From the NCBI RefSeq assembly GCF_018613315.1, contig NZ_JAGGQL010000003.1:186001-250000 (forward strand): a DNA stretch of 64,000 bases, read 5' to 3'. The stretch is from Bacillus sp. ISL-37 (GTDB taxonomy: Bacteria; Bacillota; Bacilli; Bacillales; Cytobacillaceae). The translations under genes and the position numbers were made by a program. The notes under the pieces were generated by a model, which saw only the letters and a list, made by a program, of their open reading frames with translations, made no database searches and was not told the DNA's origin. Positions 51,493 through 61,233 of this stretch are shown piece by piece; position 1 is the first letter of the stretch; each line of letters opens with the position of its first letter.

Positions 51493-52826
51493 TGAAAAAG
51501 TGGTCCGATTTATCGATTTTAGAAGTTGCTGATTTATACAGGCGTAAGGAAATGTCACCGGTTGAATTTGTGGGAAGTACATTCGAAAAGCTTAAAGAAG
51601 TTGACTCAAAACTTAACAGTTTTATTACGGTAATGGAATCAGAAGCCAAGGAAGCAGCGAAAGAGGCTGAGGCTGCTTTTTTAAGAAATGAAGTGAAGCA
51701 TGTTTTATATGGCATTCCATTTAGTGTGAAGGATCTCTATTTTACAAAAGGAGTCAGGACTACGTGTGGGTCCCATATCCTGAAGGAATATATTCCTGAC
51801 ACCACTGCTCCATTGGTAACAAAGTTGCAAGATTCTGGAGCCATTCTCATTGGTAAAACGAATATGCTGGAGTTCGCCTATGGAATTGTTCACCCGGATT
51901 ATGGGCAGACAAACAACCCCTGGGATGTGACAAAGACTGCCGGAGGATCTAGCGGCGGTTCTGCTGCATCGGTTGCTGCCGGAATTGGGTTGTTTTCTCT
52001 TGGTTCAGATACCGGAGGATCTATAAGAATTCCCGCTTCTTATTGTGGGATTGCCGGGCTTAAACCGACATATGGCTTGCTTTCACTCGAAGGTCTATTT
52101 CCATTATCGCCCTCACTCGATCATGCTGGGCCAATGGCAAAAAGTGCGGAAGATTTAATGGTTGTGATGGAAGCACTTGTGCAGGGCTTACCCTCTGAGA
52201 AGCTTCCAATCAATAAGAATATCATCATTGGAATCCTGCCAGCCGATAAAATTTCAGATGTTACCTCAGAGGTGTTTAGAATTTATGAAGATGCTTTAAA
52301 ACATGTTCATAACATAGGGTGGACTGTGAAGGAAGTCGATTTGAAGTATTTTGATCAGACAGAAGAAATCGTTATGAATGTGCTTTTACCTGAAGCAGCC
52401 TTAATTCATGAAAAATGGCTTTCTAGAAAAGAGGAGTATGCGCAATTAACATATAAACAAATTGAGGCAGGCCTTTCACATCGGTCTCTTGATTATTTGA
52501 AAGCTAAAAGAGAGTTAATGAATGCAAGGGAGGATGTAGACCAGGTATTGAAAAAAGCTGATTTTCTGCTTATGCCTACGGTTCCTTATCCTGCTCCAGA
52601 AGAAGATCCTGCTCTTGAGGAAGATAATGAAATGAAATTTACCGGGTTATTCAATGTTACAGGACATCCAGCCATGACGATTAACGCTGGTTTTACAAAG
52701 AATAAGCTTCCAGTTGGATTGCAGCTTGTCGGAAGACGTCTTGACGACAAAAGACTGATTGAAACAGCAGCAAAACTAGAAAAACTGTTGGGCAAATCAA
52801 TGAAAGGAATCAAAATGAATGTCTGA
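51489..52826 (+). CDS. amidase signature family hydrolase
   Basis: 445 residues of the AS family. The Ser-cisSer-Lys triad is visible: Lys in [13 protein letters not shown] (about residue 79), the glycine/serine-rich [17 protein letters not shown] (about 150-166) with the cis-Ser, and the nucleophile Ser in [12 protein letters not shown]. Such enzymes hydrolyse C-terminal or side-chain amides, including peptide amides. It starts within the stop of the 33-residue ORF; 51492 is an alternative ATG. It overlaps the M20 peptidase gene by 8 bases. Confidence 0.94.
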   Translation: MMKKWSDLSILEVADLYRRKEMSPVEFVGSTFEKLKEVDSKLNSFITVMESEAKEAAKEAEAAFLRNEVKHVLYGIPFSVKDLYFTKGVRTTCGSHILKEYIPDTTAPLVTKLQDSGAILIGKTNMLEFAYGIVHPDYGQTNNPWDVTKTAGGSSGGSAASVAAGIGLFSLGSDTGGSIRIPASYCGIAGLKPTYGLLSLEGLFPLSPSLDHAGPMAKSAEDLMVVMEALVQGLPSEKLPINKNIIIGILPADKISDVTSEVFRIYEDALKHVHNIGWTVKEVDLKYFDQTEEIVMNVLLPEAALIHEKWLSRKEEYAQLTYKQIEAGLSHRSLDYLKAKRELMNAREDVDQVLKKADFLLMPTVPYPAPEEDPALEEDNEMKFTGLFNVTGHPAMTINAGFTKNKLPVGLQLVGRRLDDKRLIETAAKLEKLLGKSMKGIKMNV

Positions 52827-53958
52827 TATTTTAAATTACCTTAAAGAACACAGTAACTCCATCACTGAAACTTTAATTAGGTTGACAAAGGCTGAATCTC
52901 CTTCCCATACAAAGGATCTGGTAGATAAGTGCGGTGAAGTACTGCGGGAAGAATTCGAGAGATTAGTAGACGGTTCCGTCGAAATGATTGAAAAAACGGA
53001 AGTTGGCAATCAATACAAATTTACATATGGAACAGGGGGCGATGAAGGACAGATTTTAGTGATTGGCCACATGGATACAGTATGGGATGAGGGGGCATTG
53101 CCAATAAGACAGGAAGGAAACCTGCTTTATGGCCCAGGGGTCTTTGATATGAAAGGCGGCCTCACTATTACATTATGGGCATTAAAGGCGTTGAAGGAAA
53201 CGAGTGCTCAGCTTAACAAGAAAATCACCTTCCTGGTAACAACAGATGAAGAAGTGGGCAGTACGCATTCGAAGGAAATTATCCTCAAGGAAGCTGAAAA
53301 AAGCTCAGTCGTTTTTGTTCCGGAATCAAGCATCGGACCAGATGGTGCAGTAAAAACCGAAAGAAAAGGAGCGGCGCAGTTCCTCATGAAAGTGGAAGGG
53401 ATTGCAGCGCATGCGGGGATCAATGCATGGGACGGTGCCAGTGCAATCGAAGAACTGGCTCATCAAATCCTGGATTTAAAAAAGCTTGAAAATCGTGATG
53501 AAGGGATTTCTGTGAATGTCGGGGTAGTGAAAGGCGGCACCCGAGGGAATGTCATTGCCAAGGAAGCTGTAGCAGAAATTGATGTTCGCATCACCAAAAA
53601 AGCACAGGCAGAAAAGATTACAGAAGCAATCTTGAACAGGCCTGTTTTTGTAAAAGGAACAAAGGTTGAGGTTCTTGGGGAAATCGATCGATACCCTCTT
53701 GAACGGACAGAGGCTGTGATTCAATTATATGAGGATCTGAAGGGGATTGCTTCATCACATGGGTACGATTTGAAAGAAGGATCTTCAGGCGGAGCGAGCG
53801 ACGGCAACTTCACCTCAGGGATAGGCATTCCGACAATCGATGGGCTGGGCCCGCTTGGTGATGGAGCCCACACAGAGAAAGAGCATGTTGATTTATCTAA
53901 TCTCCCATACAGGGCCGCACTTTTGGCTGAAATTATCCAGAGATACGCCAACAAATAA
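52819..53958 (+). CDS. M20 family metallopeptidase (carboxypeptidase G2-like)
   Basis: 379 residues. Zinc ligands and catalytic acids appear in order: GHMDTVW (His, Asp), GPGVFDMKGG (bridging Asp), TDEEVGS (Glu-Glu), and the terminal His in DGAHTEKEHV. The dimerisation lid domain spans about 175-290 (GAAQFLMKVEGIAAHAGI). CPG2/ArgE-type enzymes cut C-terminal Glu or N-acyl groups. In an operon of amide hydrolases it likely releases an amino acid from the imported compound. Confidence 0.93.
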   Translation: MSDILNYLKEHSNSITETLIRLTKAESPSHTKDLVDKCGEVLREEFERLVDGSVEMIEKTEVGNQYKFTYGTGGDEGQILVIGHMDTVWDEGALPIRQEGNLLYGPGVFDMKGGLTITLWALKALKETSAQLNKKITFLVTTDEEVGSTHSKEIILKEAEKSSVVFVPESSIGPDGAVKTERKGAAQFLMKVEGIAAHAGINAWDGASAIEELAHQILDLKKLENRDEGISVNVGVVKGGTRGNVIAKEAVAEIDVRITKKAQAEKITEAILNRPVFVKGTKVEVLGEIDRYPLERTEAVIQLYEDLKGIASSHGYDLKEGSSGGASDGNFTSGIGIPTIDGLGPLGDGAHTEKEHVDLSNLPYRAALLAEIIQRYANK

Positions 53959-53971
53959 AGGGGGTCTAATA

Positions 53972-54697
53972 ATGTACATGATGGATTTAACAGCCTCAAA
54001 ATTCAAGGAAATTAAATCTTCCGTAGACACTGTATTGCTGCCAATTGGAATGATTGAAATGCATGGACCTCATTGTTCGCTCGGAACGGATGTATGGATT
54101 CCGCGCGAGTTTGTCAGACGGCTTGACCAGGGGATTGGAGACAGAGTATTGATGGCCCCTGAAGTTGCTTACGGTCATTCTTGGGGTCTTGCCCCATTTG
54201 AAGGAACGATTGATATTTCTGCTGAGGCCTTTTCTCAATATGTCTATGAAATCGGGAAGGAGTTTCACCGGAATGGTTTTGAACAAATTGTCTTGTTCAA
54301 CGGGCACGGAGGTAATATTCCAAGCTTGACGACTGTTGCCGAAAAGCTTGCTGACCTAGGGATGAAGGTTTTAACCATCAATTGGTGGGTGGATTACCGC
54401 GAGCAAATCTTAGAAATCACAAAAGGACCTGGCCATGGTGGAGAAGACGAGACTTCATTGATTCTTGCCATTGATGAGAAGCTTGCGGATCCTAGTCTTG
54501 CTGGTGACCATCAGGTAAATATGAATCCGAAAATCAAGTTCGAAAAATCAGGCAAGCAGTTATTTAAGAATGGCTATCTAGGCAATGCTGGCGCGGCAAC
54601 AGCCGAAAAAGGCGAAAGATTATATGAAATGATGCTGGAACTTGTATTATCCGATATTGAGGATCTATGGAGGGTTGATTATGAACCGGTCAATTAA
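53972..54697 (+). CDS. creatininase family amidohydrolase
   Basis: 241 residues from ATG 53972 (AAAGGGGG 8 bases upstream). Creatininase-fold metal ligands: LPIGMIEMHGPHCSLGTDVWIP (Glu, His, Asp), LFNGHGGNIPSL (NGHGGN signature) and GHGGEDETSLILAI (His, Glu). Members include creatinine amidohydrolase, MftE peptidases and formamide hydrolases (ArfB). It probably opens a cyclic or formyl amide in this pathway; which one is unknown. Confidence 0.92.
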   Translation: MYMMDLTASKFKEIKSSVDTVLLPIGMIEMHGPHCSLGTDVWIPREFVRRLDQGIGDRVLMAPEVAYGHSWGLAPFEGTIDISAEAFSQYVYEIGKEFHRNGFEQIVLFNGHGGNIPSLTTVAEKLADLGMKVLTINWWVDYREQILEITKGPGHGGEDETSLILAIDEKLADPSLAGDHQVNMNPKIKFEKSGKQLFKNGYLGNAGAATAEKGERLYEMMLELVLSDIEDLWRVDYEPVN

Positions 54698-54710
54698 GGA
54701 GGAGAAGCAG

Positions 54711-55955
54711 ATGTTGAGGTGGACTGATGAGCCAGTTGGAGAAAAAATCGTTGATATTGTCGTCAGTTTGAATGAACAAGCGCAAAAGTTACACAGCCAG
54801 GAGGTTGCCACAGCAAGTTACAGTCATGTGAAGCCCACACTTTCTGGCTTTGATGAGATTGGTGACGCTTTGGATGAAGTAGAAAGTGCACTTAAAACGA
54901 CAGAAGGACATGAAGGAGAATATATGAGAGCAATGGCGAACGGATTTCGTTATTTTGCTCGAAGCCTGCAGGGTGACAATGTTCCATATGAAGAACTGAT
55001 TGCGAACATACAGGAGTTGCCATCCACCTTGATCACTGACCAACAGCTAGAACATGCTAGGGAGCTGGTTGAAAAAGGGCTGTCAGACCTTGGGTACAAA
55101 GGAAGTTTATTTGAAAAAGCTACTGCCTGGCGTTCTGATACATTGATTGATCCTGAACAGGTGACAACAGTAGCAGAAAACTTCCGTGAAAACAGCAAAC
55201 AAGGGACTTTGAAAAGGGTGATAGGACTTCCAGAGGAAGATGGAATCGATTGGATCAAGCCTATCAGGGGTGTGTTTTGGAGCGGGTATTCCAAATATAC
55301 CGGCAACTATCGCGGGAACTTAACCTTCAATATCGACCGCCCATGGACAGAACCGATCCTTGCACAAATCATGACGCATGAAGGCTATCCTGGACACCAG
55401 GCGTTCTATTGCCGATGGGATTACTTATTCCAGCAGGGAAAGCTTCCACTCGAGGCTTCGTACTACTTAATAAACAGTCCTACCAATGCATTATTTGAAG
55501 GTGGACCTGAAACAGCCTTGAGCTTCCTCGGCTGGGATGATGTAAACGAAGAAACACCCGGCGTCACGGATGAGCAGAAGCAACAGTACTTGCTCGCAAG
55601 GAATTATCTCGATTACCAAAGGATGTTCACCACCAATGCCTGCTATATGTATAACCTTGGCCAGGTATCAAAGGAGGAAGCAATAGATTATTTAATCAAT
55701 AAAGGCGGTATAACCGAAATTGAAGCAAACAATGCATTCCGATTCTTCTCAGATCCTATTCAAAAAACTTATTTCCCTTGCTACTACTATGGCCGATGGA
55801 TGGTAGGAAACGCCTATAAAGAAACACCCAAAGAAAAACGGGAAAAATATTTCTCCATTCTCTATGACACACCACATACAACGAAAACCTTTATTAAAGC
55901 GATCAGCAAGTTGAACGGAAAAGAATTCGATGCTTTTAACACGTTGAAACAATAA
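54711..55955 (+). CDS. DUF885 family metallopeptidase-like protein
   Basis: 414 residues from ATG 54711, 8 bases after AAGGAGG formed at the end of the creatininase gene; the earlier ATG 54681 lies inside that gene. The zinc-binding HEGYPGHQ motif (about residue 225) and a downstream Glu in FEGGPETALS are the DUF885 hallmarks, shared with gluzincin-like peptidases. At 414 residues it is shorter than many family members (about 550-600), lacking a secretion signal. Expected to be a cytoplasmic dipeptidase or carboxypeptidase-like enzyme. Confidence 0.87.
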   Translation: MLRWTDEPVGEKIVDIVVSLNEQAQKLHSQEVATASYSHVKPTLSGFDEIGDALDEVESALKTTEGHEGEYMRAMANGFRYFARSLQGDNVPYEELIANIQELPSTLITDQQLEHARELVEKGLSDLGYKGSLFEKATAWRSDTLIDPEQVTTVAENFRENSKQGTLKRVIGLPEEDGIDWIKPIRGVFWSGYSKYTGNYRGNLTFNIDRPWTEPILAQIMTHEGYPGHQAFYCRWDYLFQQGKLPLEASYYLINSPTNALFEGGPETALSFLGWDDVNEETPGVTDEQKQQYLLARNYLDYQRMFTTNACYMYNLGQVSKEEAIDYLINKGGITEIEANNAFRFFSDPIQKTYFPCYYYGRWMVGNAYKETPKEKREKYFSILYDTPHTTKTFIKAISKLNGKEFDAFNTLKQ

Positions 55956-56019
55956 GGGTGGAAGGTGAGGCTTTTGGGAGCTTCACCTTCAGAAAAATTT
56001 TTTCAGTGGAGGTGAATGA

Positions 56020-57060
56020 ATGGAAATAACTATTATTGGCTCGGGTGCGATTGGAGGGGTTCTTGGCGCCTATATCGCGAGAGCAGGTGGAAATGTAGTT
56101 TTCTGTGATATTGAGCAAGATCATATAAATCACATCAGGTATAAAGGATTAAGAATAGAGGGTGCGGCAGAAGAATTTGTACTCAAAGGAGAAGCGTATA
56201 CCCCAGAAGAATTGATAGCAAGAAACAAGCAGCTTGATTGGGTTTTTATTTGCACGAAGGCCCACCATGCTCAACAGGCATTGGACCAGGTCTTCCAATT
56301 GATCAACAAAGACACAATAATTGTATCTTTTCAAAACGGATTAATAGACTTAACAGTTCCTAAATACAAGAAGGTTTCTGAGCCACTATGCTGTTTTGTC
56401 AACTTTTCGGCAGATTATCTTGAGCCAGGACGTATTTTGTATGGTGGGGTATCCTCTGTTGCGATAGGAGAATTTAACGGGACATCTACCGATAGATTGA
56501 AAGAGTTGAAAAAGATATTGGAACATTGGGGACCAGTTATAGAAACGAACAATATAAAGGGATATTTATGGAGCAAGTTATCCTATGCAGCCTTATTATA
56601 TGCAACCGCTCTTGTGGATGAAACAATGGCAAATGTTGTGGATAGGAAAGAATTCAGGCCTGCACTTATTGAGCTTTGTGCTGAAGTACTTGAAGCAGCA
56701 CATATAAAGAGTGTGAATGTCATTTCTTTTGACGTATGGAAGCCGGAACTAATTTATCCGAGGGATAATCAAAACACAGACTTGCTAAATGAAGAATTTG
56801 ACCGAATTTCGTTTTGGATGTCACAGAATAAAAAACAAAAAAGTGGAATATGGCGGGACATTGCCATAAGAAGGCGAAAGACGGAAGTAGATTTTGATTT
56901 AGTTCCTATATTAGAGATTGGCAGACAGCATAATTTGTCCTTCCCTCTAACTAAATTTGTAATTGAAAGAATAAAAGAGTTAGAGCAAGGGGCCAAGCAA
57001 ATGTCATGGGATAATCTAATGGATTTGAAAATGGTATATGAGGATGATGTACTAAGGTAA
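56020..57060 (+). CDS. ketopantoate reductase-fold dehydrogenase, paralogue of 43863
   Basis: 346 residues, same architecture as the enzyme at 43863: GSGAIGG Rossmann motif, conserved Lys in WSKLSY, RRRKTEVD near the end, and the same Ala and Tyr where PanE has two Asn. The two share long identical stretches (FVNFSADYLEPGRILYGG), so they arose by duplication within the locus. Together with the SBP just downstream it mirrors the KPR-transporter arrangement of the first half. GGAGGTGAATG precedes the start. Confidence 0.85.
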   Translation: MEITIIGSGAIGGVLGAYIARAGGNVVFCDIEQDHINHIRYKGLRIEGAAEEFVLKGEAYTPEELIARNKQLDWVFICTKAHHAQQALDQVFQLINKDTIIVSFQNGLIDLTVPKYKKVSEPLCCFVNFSADYLEPGRILYGGVSSVAIGEFNGTSTDRLKELKKILEHWGPVIETNNIKGYLWSKLSYAALLYATALVDETMANVVDRKEFRPALIELCAEVLEAAHIKSVNVISFDVWKPELIYPRDNQNTDLLNEEFDRISFWMSQNKKQKSGIWRDIAIRRRKTEVDFDLVPILEIGRQHNLSFPLTKFVIERIKELEQGAKQMSWDNLMDLKMVYEDDVLR

Positions 57061-57079
57061 TGAAGAGAGGGGTTTGAGG

Positions 57080-58690
57080 ATGAAAAAGAGTCAACCTTTT
57101 GTATTATTTGTATTGCTACTTTGTTCAGTCTTATTAATATCTGGCTGTAATAAATACAATGAAGAGGCTACAACAAAATCGAATGATCAAAAAGACAAGT
57201 CACCAGCTGACACTGCCAGTGAAGTCTTCAATTTTGCAACGAATCAGGATATTCCTCACTTAGATCCTCACGGAACTGGAGCTAATACATCTTTTAGAAT
57301 AACTTATATGCTCTATGATCGACTTGTTAACTATGATGGTACCACCACAGAAATTACTCCAATGTTGGCAGAAAAATGGGACATTGCAAACAATGGGATG
57401 AGCTATACATTCCATTTAAGAAAGGACGCAAAGTTTCATGATGACAGTGCCGTTACTGCAGAAGCGGTTAAATATTCATACTTAAGAGCATTAAAAGTAG
57501 GTAAATCAGCAGCGGGACAGTTTAAAAAAGTAATTGATGAAGATAGTTTCGAAATTGTCGATGATCATACGATCACTATTAATCTCAAACATCCATATGC
57601 TCCATTTCTTAAAACTTTAGGAACTGTTTATGCGAATATAGTCAATCCGAAACTAGCTGAACATGAGGGTGAAGACCTAGGAGAAGAATACCTTGCTAAT
57701 AAAGAAATGGGATCTGGACCCTATAAACTTGAAAGCTGGGAACGAGGGCAGAAACTTGTCTTAACTGCAAATGAAGACTATTGGGGAGAAAAGCCAACTT
57801 TGAAGAAAGTCAATATACTGGTTATTCCAGAAGCATCGACAGCAAGAATCATGCTGGAAAAAGGTGAAGTGGATATGCTGGACACTACCACTATTTCTCC
57901 ATCAACTCTGGAAGAGATGGACGGCAAAAATGGAATCAAGGTTCATTCTTCTCCAAGCTACAAATTAGTATTTGGAGACATGAACATGTCGAAAGCTCCA
58001 TTTGATAATCCTCTTATTAGAAAGGCGTTTGTCCATGCTGTTAACTATGAAGCGATTATAGAAAATATCTATCTAGGGAATGCATTTAGGGTAAACTCGG
58101 CAGTTCCTAAGGGTATGTTCGGCTTTGCTAAGGATACTCCTCTATATCCTTATGATTTAGAAAAAGCAAAGCAATTAATCGAAGAGGCTGGTTACAAAGA
58201 TAAGCTTGAATTTGAAATTTCAATTTCAGAAAATGATGAGGTTTATAAAAACATGGCCGTGACTATCCAATCGGATTTGGCAAAGATTGGTGCAAAAGTA
58301 ACTATAAAAGAATACGCGTGGCCTACTTATCTAGATTTAATAACTTCAGGAAACCATAATATTTCGTTAGGCGCTTGGACACCTGACTTTGCAGACCCTG
58401 ATTATAACTTATGGTATTTTGCGCATTCCTCAAGTAAAGGACCGGGCTTTAACACAGCATTCTATGACAATAAACAAGTTGATCAACTGTTAGAAGAAGC
58501 ACGTACTACTGTTGATGAAGCAAAACGCGAAGATTTATATGAAGACGTTCAGAAAATCATGGCAGAAGAAATTCCTTACGCCTTTATAGCGCAAACGATG
58601 GAAAGCGCGCCTGTAAAGGATTATGTAAAAGGATATGAAATGAATCCAATGAATACATGGTATGTGCCTTTCCATAAAATGTCCAAATAA
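57080..58690 (+). CDS. ABC transporter substrate-binding lipoprotein, paralogue of 49679
   Basis: 536 residues from ATG 57080 (AGAGGGG 7 bases upstream). Lipobox LLISGC, then CNKYNEEATT, nearly identical to the first SBP's CNKYNQETT, and the same FATNQDIPHLDPHGTGANTSFRITYMLYDRLVNYDGT fold start. No transporter subunits accompany it, so it probably docks on the OppBCDF-type complex upstream and extends its ligand range. Codon use is more AT-rich than the first copy. Confidence 0.94.
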   Translation: MKKSQPFVLFVLLLCSVLLISGCNKYNEEATTKSNDQKDKSPADTASEVFNFATNQDIPHLDPHGTGANTSFRITYMLYDRLVNYDGTTTEITPMLAEKWDIANNGMSYTFHLRKDAKFHDDSAVTAEAVKYSYLRALKVGKSAAGQFKKVIDEDSFEIVDDHTITINLKHPYAPFLKTLGTVYANIVNPKLAEHEGEDLGEEYLANKEMGSGPYKLESWERGQKLVLTANEDYWGEKPTLKKVNILVIPEASTARIMLEKGEVDMLDTTTISPSTLEEMDGKNGIKVHSSPSYKLVFGDMNMSKAPFDNPLIRKAFVHAVNYEAIIENIYLGNAFRVNSAVPKGMFGFAKDTPLYPYDLEKAKQLIEEAGYKDKLEFEISISENDEVYKNMAVTIQSDLAKIGAKVTIKEYAWPTYLDLITSGNHNISLGAWTPDFADPDYNLWYFAHSSSKGPGFNTAFYDNKQVDQLLEEARTTVDEAKREDLYEDVQKIMAEEIPYAFIAQTMESAPVKDYVKGYEMNPMNTWYVPFHKMSK

Positions 58691-58699
58691 ATATGAGAG

Positions 58700-58730
58700 G
58701 CAGGTTTTGAAAGGTTTGAACCTGCTCCTT
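58700..58730 (+). terminator. hairpin/terminator after second SBP gene
   Basis: GCAGGTT/AACCTGC perfect 7-bp stem with a 12-base loop and a T-rich but interrupted tail. Directly abuts copy B of the intergenic element. Confidence 0.55.
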
Positions 58731-58891
58731 TAAAATCCTAAAGCCGATTTTAACGTGAAAAAAGCTATTTTGTAGTTCGGTATTAAGTGTGCAAGCTCTT
58801 TTCTCCTAATAATCTTTATTTTTGCGAAGAAACATAGGTCATTTAATCCTATTTTGTAGTCAATAGCAACAAAGTTTGAGAAAAGAGCCTT
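58731..58891. repeat. intergenic structured element, copy B
   Basis: A ~161-base element matching 48594-48756. Conserved: TTAAAATC/GATTTTAA, TTTTGTAGTTCGG, TTAAGTGTGCA, GAAACATAGGTCATT and the long-range pair GCTCTTTTCTC/GAGAAAAGAGC. It ends 28 bases before the GNAT start codon. Confidence 0.9.
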
Positions 58892-58919
58892 CATATTAAA
58901 GTGAAAGAGGCTCATCAAC

Positions 58920-59492
58920 ATGATAGAATTAAAATTTTTCACAGAAGAAGACATCCCACAACTAATAAGCTGGATTGATAGTCCTGAATTTTTACTGCAA
59001 TGGAGCGGGACAGGATTTACCTATCCGCTGACTCACCAACAGCTCATTAAGTATTATGGTAAAGCAAATAAAGAAGGTTCAGAGATTCAGGCTTTTAAGG
59101 TTGTTCACGTTGAATCATCGAAGGTAATCGGGCATATTTCGCTTGGTTCAATCAATTTTCATAATAGAAATGCGAGAATGTGTCGAGTCCTAATTGGTGA
59201 TGAGGAGATGAAAGGCAAGGGCTTAGCTCCTTTAATGGTCAATAAGTTGTTAAATATAGCATTTGTACAATTTGGACTTCATAAGGTGAGCCTTGCTGTA
59301 TATGATTTCAATACCCCAGCTCTTAAACTCTATCAGAAAATGGGTTTTCGAACAGAGGGATTGATTAGAGAAGCATCAAGAATCGGGAACGATTATTGGA
59401 GTTATTATGAGATGAGTATTTTGGATCGAGAGTGGAGTTCAATATTAAATGGAAATGGGAGGGAAAACCTTGGAAAAGTTGACGGTGATTGA
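58920..59492 (+). CDS. GNAT family N-acetyltransferase
   Basis: 190 residues of the RimJ/RimL-like GNAT group: FFTEEDIPQLISWIDSPEFLLQW at the start, acetyl-CoA loop IGDEEMKGKGLAPLM (about 95-109), and FNTPALKLYQKMGFRTEGL. It may acetylate an amino group of the catabolised compound or one of its toxic intermediates; this link is context only. The 3' end overlaps the M28 peptidase start by 23 bases, indicating one transcript. The ribosome site (GAGG, 9 bases upstream) is modest. Confidence 0.9.
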   Translation: MIELKFFTEEDIPQLISWIDSPEFLLQWSGTGFTYPLTHQQLIKYYGKANKEGSEIQAFKVVHVESSKVIGHISLGSINFHNRNARMCRVLIGDEEMKGKGLAPLMVNKLLNIAFVQFGLHKVSLAVYDFNTPALKLYQKMGFRTEGLIREASRIGNDYWSYYEMSILDREWSSILNGNGRENLGKVDGD

Positions 59493-61233
59493 AAGAGAAA
59501 TAATATCCCATATAGATGCGAATCAACTAATGGATTATAACAGGGAAATTGCCAAAGAGGTAAGGCTGTCCGGAACTGAAGAAGAGCTTCGTGCGTTCAA
59601 GTTTGCCCAAAAGACTTTGGAAAGCTTTGGGCTAGAGACTGAACTTTCTTTTCACGAAGCGTACATTTCTCTTCCACGTAAAGCTAGCTTAAAGATTGGG
59701 GATATCGATGTGCCTTGTATTACTCACTCAATGGCACCGTCCACCAAAGAAGGCGGCTTATTAGGAGAATCCGTTTATATTGGTGATTATTCAGATGATA
59801 AGCTTTCTCTTTGCAAGGGCAAAATTTGCGTTATAGAAGGCATAGCAAGTCCGGAAGTTATAGCAAAGCTTAGTGGTGCCGGAACCCTCGCCGCCATTTT
59901 TATTAATGGACCTTATACACATGAGATGATTGTTTCAACTGTTTGGGGTAGTCCCACTGCCGAAAATATCTCCCAAACGCCGAAGATTCCTGTCGTTTCG
60001 GTAAATGACGACTCTGGTGAAATCCTTAAAAAGTTGATTGCTGAAGGGAAGAGCCAGGTAGAATTACATACCGAGGTTGAAACAAAATGGACAGCAATCC
60101 CAACCTTAATCGCCGACATTAAAGGAGAAGAAGAACCAGAGCATTTTGTCTTATTCAGCGGCCATATCGATTCGTGGCATTACGGAGCCATGGATAACGG
60201 ATCTGCAAATGCGACGATGCTAGAGGTGGCAAGAGTGCTATCAAAATATAAAGAGCAATTGAAACGATCGATCCGTTTGGCTTTTTGGTCTGGACATTCT
60301 CATGGCAGATATGCTGGTTCACAAGCCTACTGTGATCAGCATTGGGAAGATATACACGAGAATTGCGTCATGCATTTCTATGTTGATTCTGTCGGAGGCA
60401 AAGGAGCTACTATCCTGAGCGAGAGTAACTGCATGAGTGAAACTAAGGATATTGCGTCTCTCTATGTGAAGGAATTAGCCGGTCAAGATTATATAGGAAG
60501 CAGATATGGAAAGTACGCTGACCAATCTTTTTGGGGAGCGGGAGTTCCTTCCTTGTATATGGGAATGTCCGAACAACGATTATCTAATGACCCGATGTCC
60601 CAAAAAGTTTTTCAAGTTTTTGCGGGAAAGGAGGCAGGAGGATTCGGTTGGTGGTGGCATACAGTTGAAGACACAATCGATAAAATCGATCCGGCCAATT
60701 TAAAGCGCGATTGTGAAATCTATGCTCTCTCAATCTATAAAGTCTTAACCGATCCTATTGTGCCGATCAACCAATTGGCTGCGGTTCAAGAAATCAAAGT
60801 TACAATAAAAAAATATCAAGAAACAGCAGGAGATAAAGTGAATCTGGACTTAACCTTGGAACGTTTAAATGAACTTGAAGAAATAATCATGAAGGTGCAA
60901 TCTACTTTACCAACTTCGGGCCCGTTGGTTGAAGACCAGAAGGAAATCAATAAGAGAATCATGGCAATTTCACGAAGTCTTGTTCCTCTTAATTATGTAA
61001 GTAATGACCTTTTCGAACATGATCCGGCTGTTGGTTTATTGCCAGTTCCCTCGCTCTCGTCAATTAATAGAATGGCTTCCTTGGAGAAGGGGACACATGA
61101 GTATTATTTGTTGAACACCTCTATAAACAGACAGGTTAATAAAGTAAATTATTTATTGAAAAATGCACTTAAAGAGGCTCATAACTTATTAACTTTTAAT
61201 AAAAAAAGGAGGGGCAATTATGTCGGCAATTAA
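59470..61233 (+). CDS. M28 family zinc aminopeptidase
   Basis: 587 residues from TTG 59470 (GGGAGG 7 bases upstream; ATG 59449 has no site). A PA-like insert domain lies at about 120-200; the M28 zinc site follows with FSGHIDSWHYGAMDNGSANATMLEVAR (His-Asp-Asp), the AFWSGHSHGRYAGS segment where the usual EE pair is changed to Ser-His, and a late His in GWWWHTVEDTIDKID. No signal peptide, so cytoplasmic. The C-terminal ~170 residues are helical. Probable dipeptidase of the locus; the altered acid motif makes activity uncertain. Confidence 0.85.
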   Translation: MEKLTVIEREIISHIDANQLMDYNREIAKEVRLSGTEEELRAFKFAQKTLESFGLETELSFHEAYISLPRKASLKIGDIDVPCITHSMAPSTKEGGLLGESVYIGDYSDDKLSLCKGKICVIEGIASPEVIAKLSGAGTLAAIFINGPYTHEMIVSTVWGSPTAENISQTPKIPVVSVNDDSGEILKKLIAEGKSQVELHTEVETKWTAIPTLIADIKGEEEPEHFVLFSGHIDSWHYGAMDNGSANATMLEVARVLSKYKEQLKRSIRLAFWSGHSHGRYAGSQAYCDQHWEDIHENCVMHFYVDSVGGKGATILSESNCMSETKDIASLYVKELAGQDYIGSRYGKYADQSFWGAGVPSLYMGMSEQRLSNDPMSQKVFQVFAGKEAGGFGWWWHTVEDTIDKIDPANLKRDCEIYALSIYKVLTDPIVPINQLAAVQEIKVTIKKYQETAGDKVNLDLTLERLNELEEIIMKVQSTLPTSGPLVEDQKEINKRIMAISRSLVPLNYVSNDLFEHDPAVGLLPVPSLSSINRMASLEKGTHEYYLLNTSINRQVNKVNYLLKNALKEAHNLLTFNKKRRGNYVGN

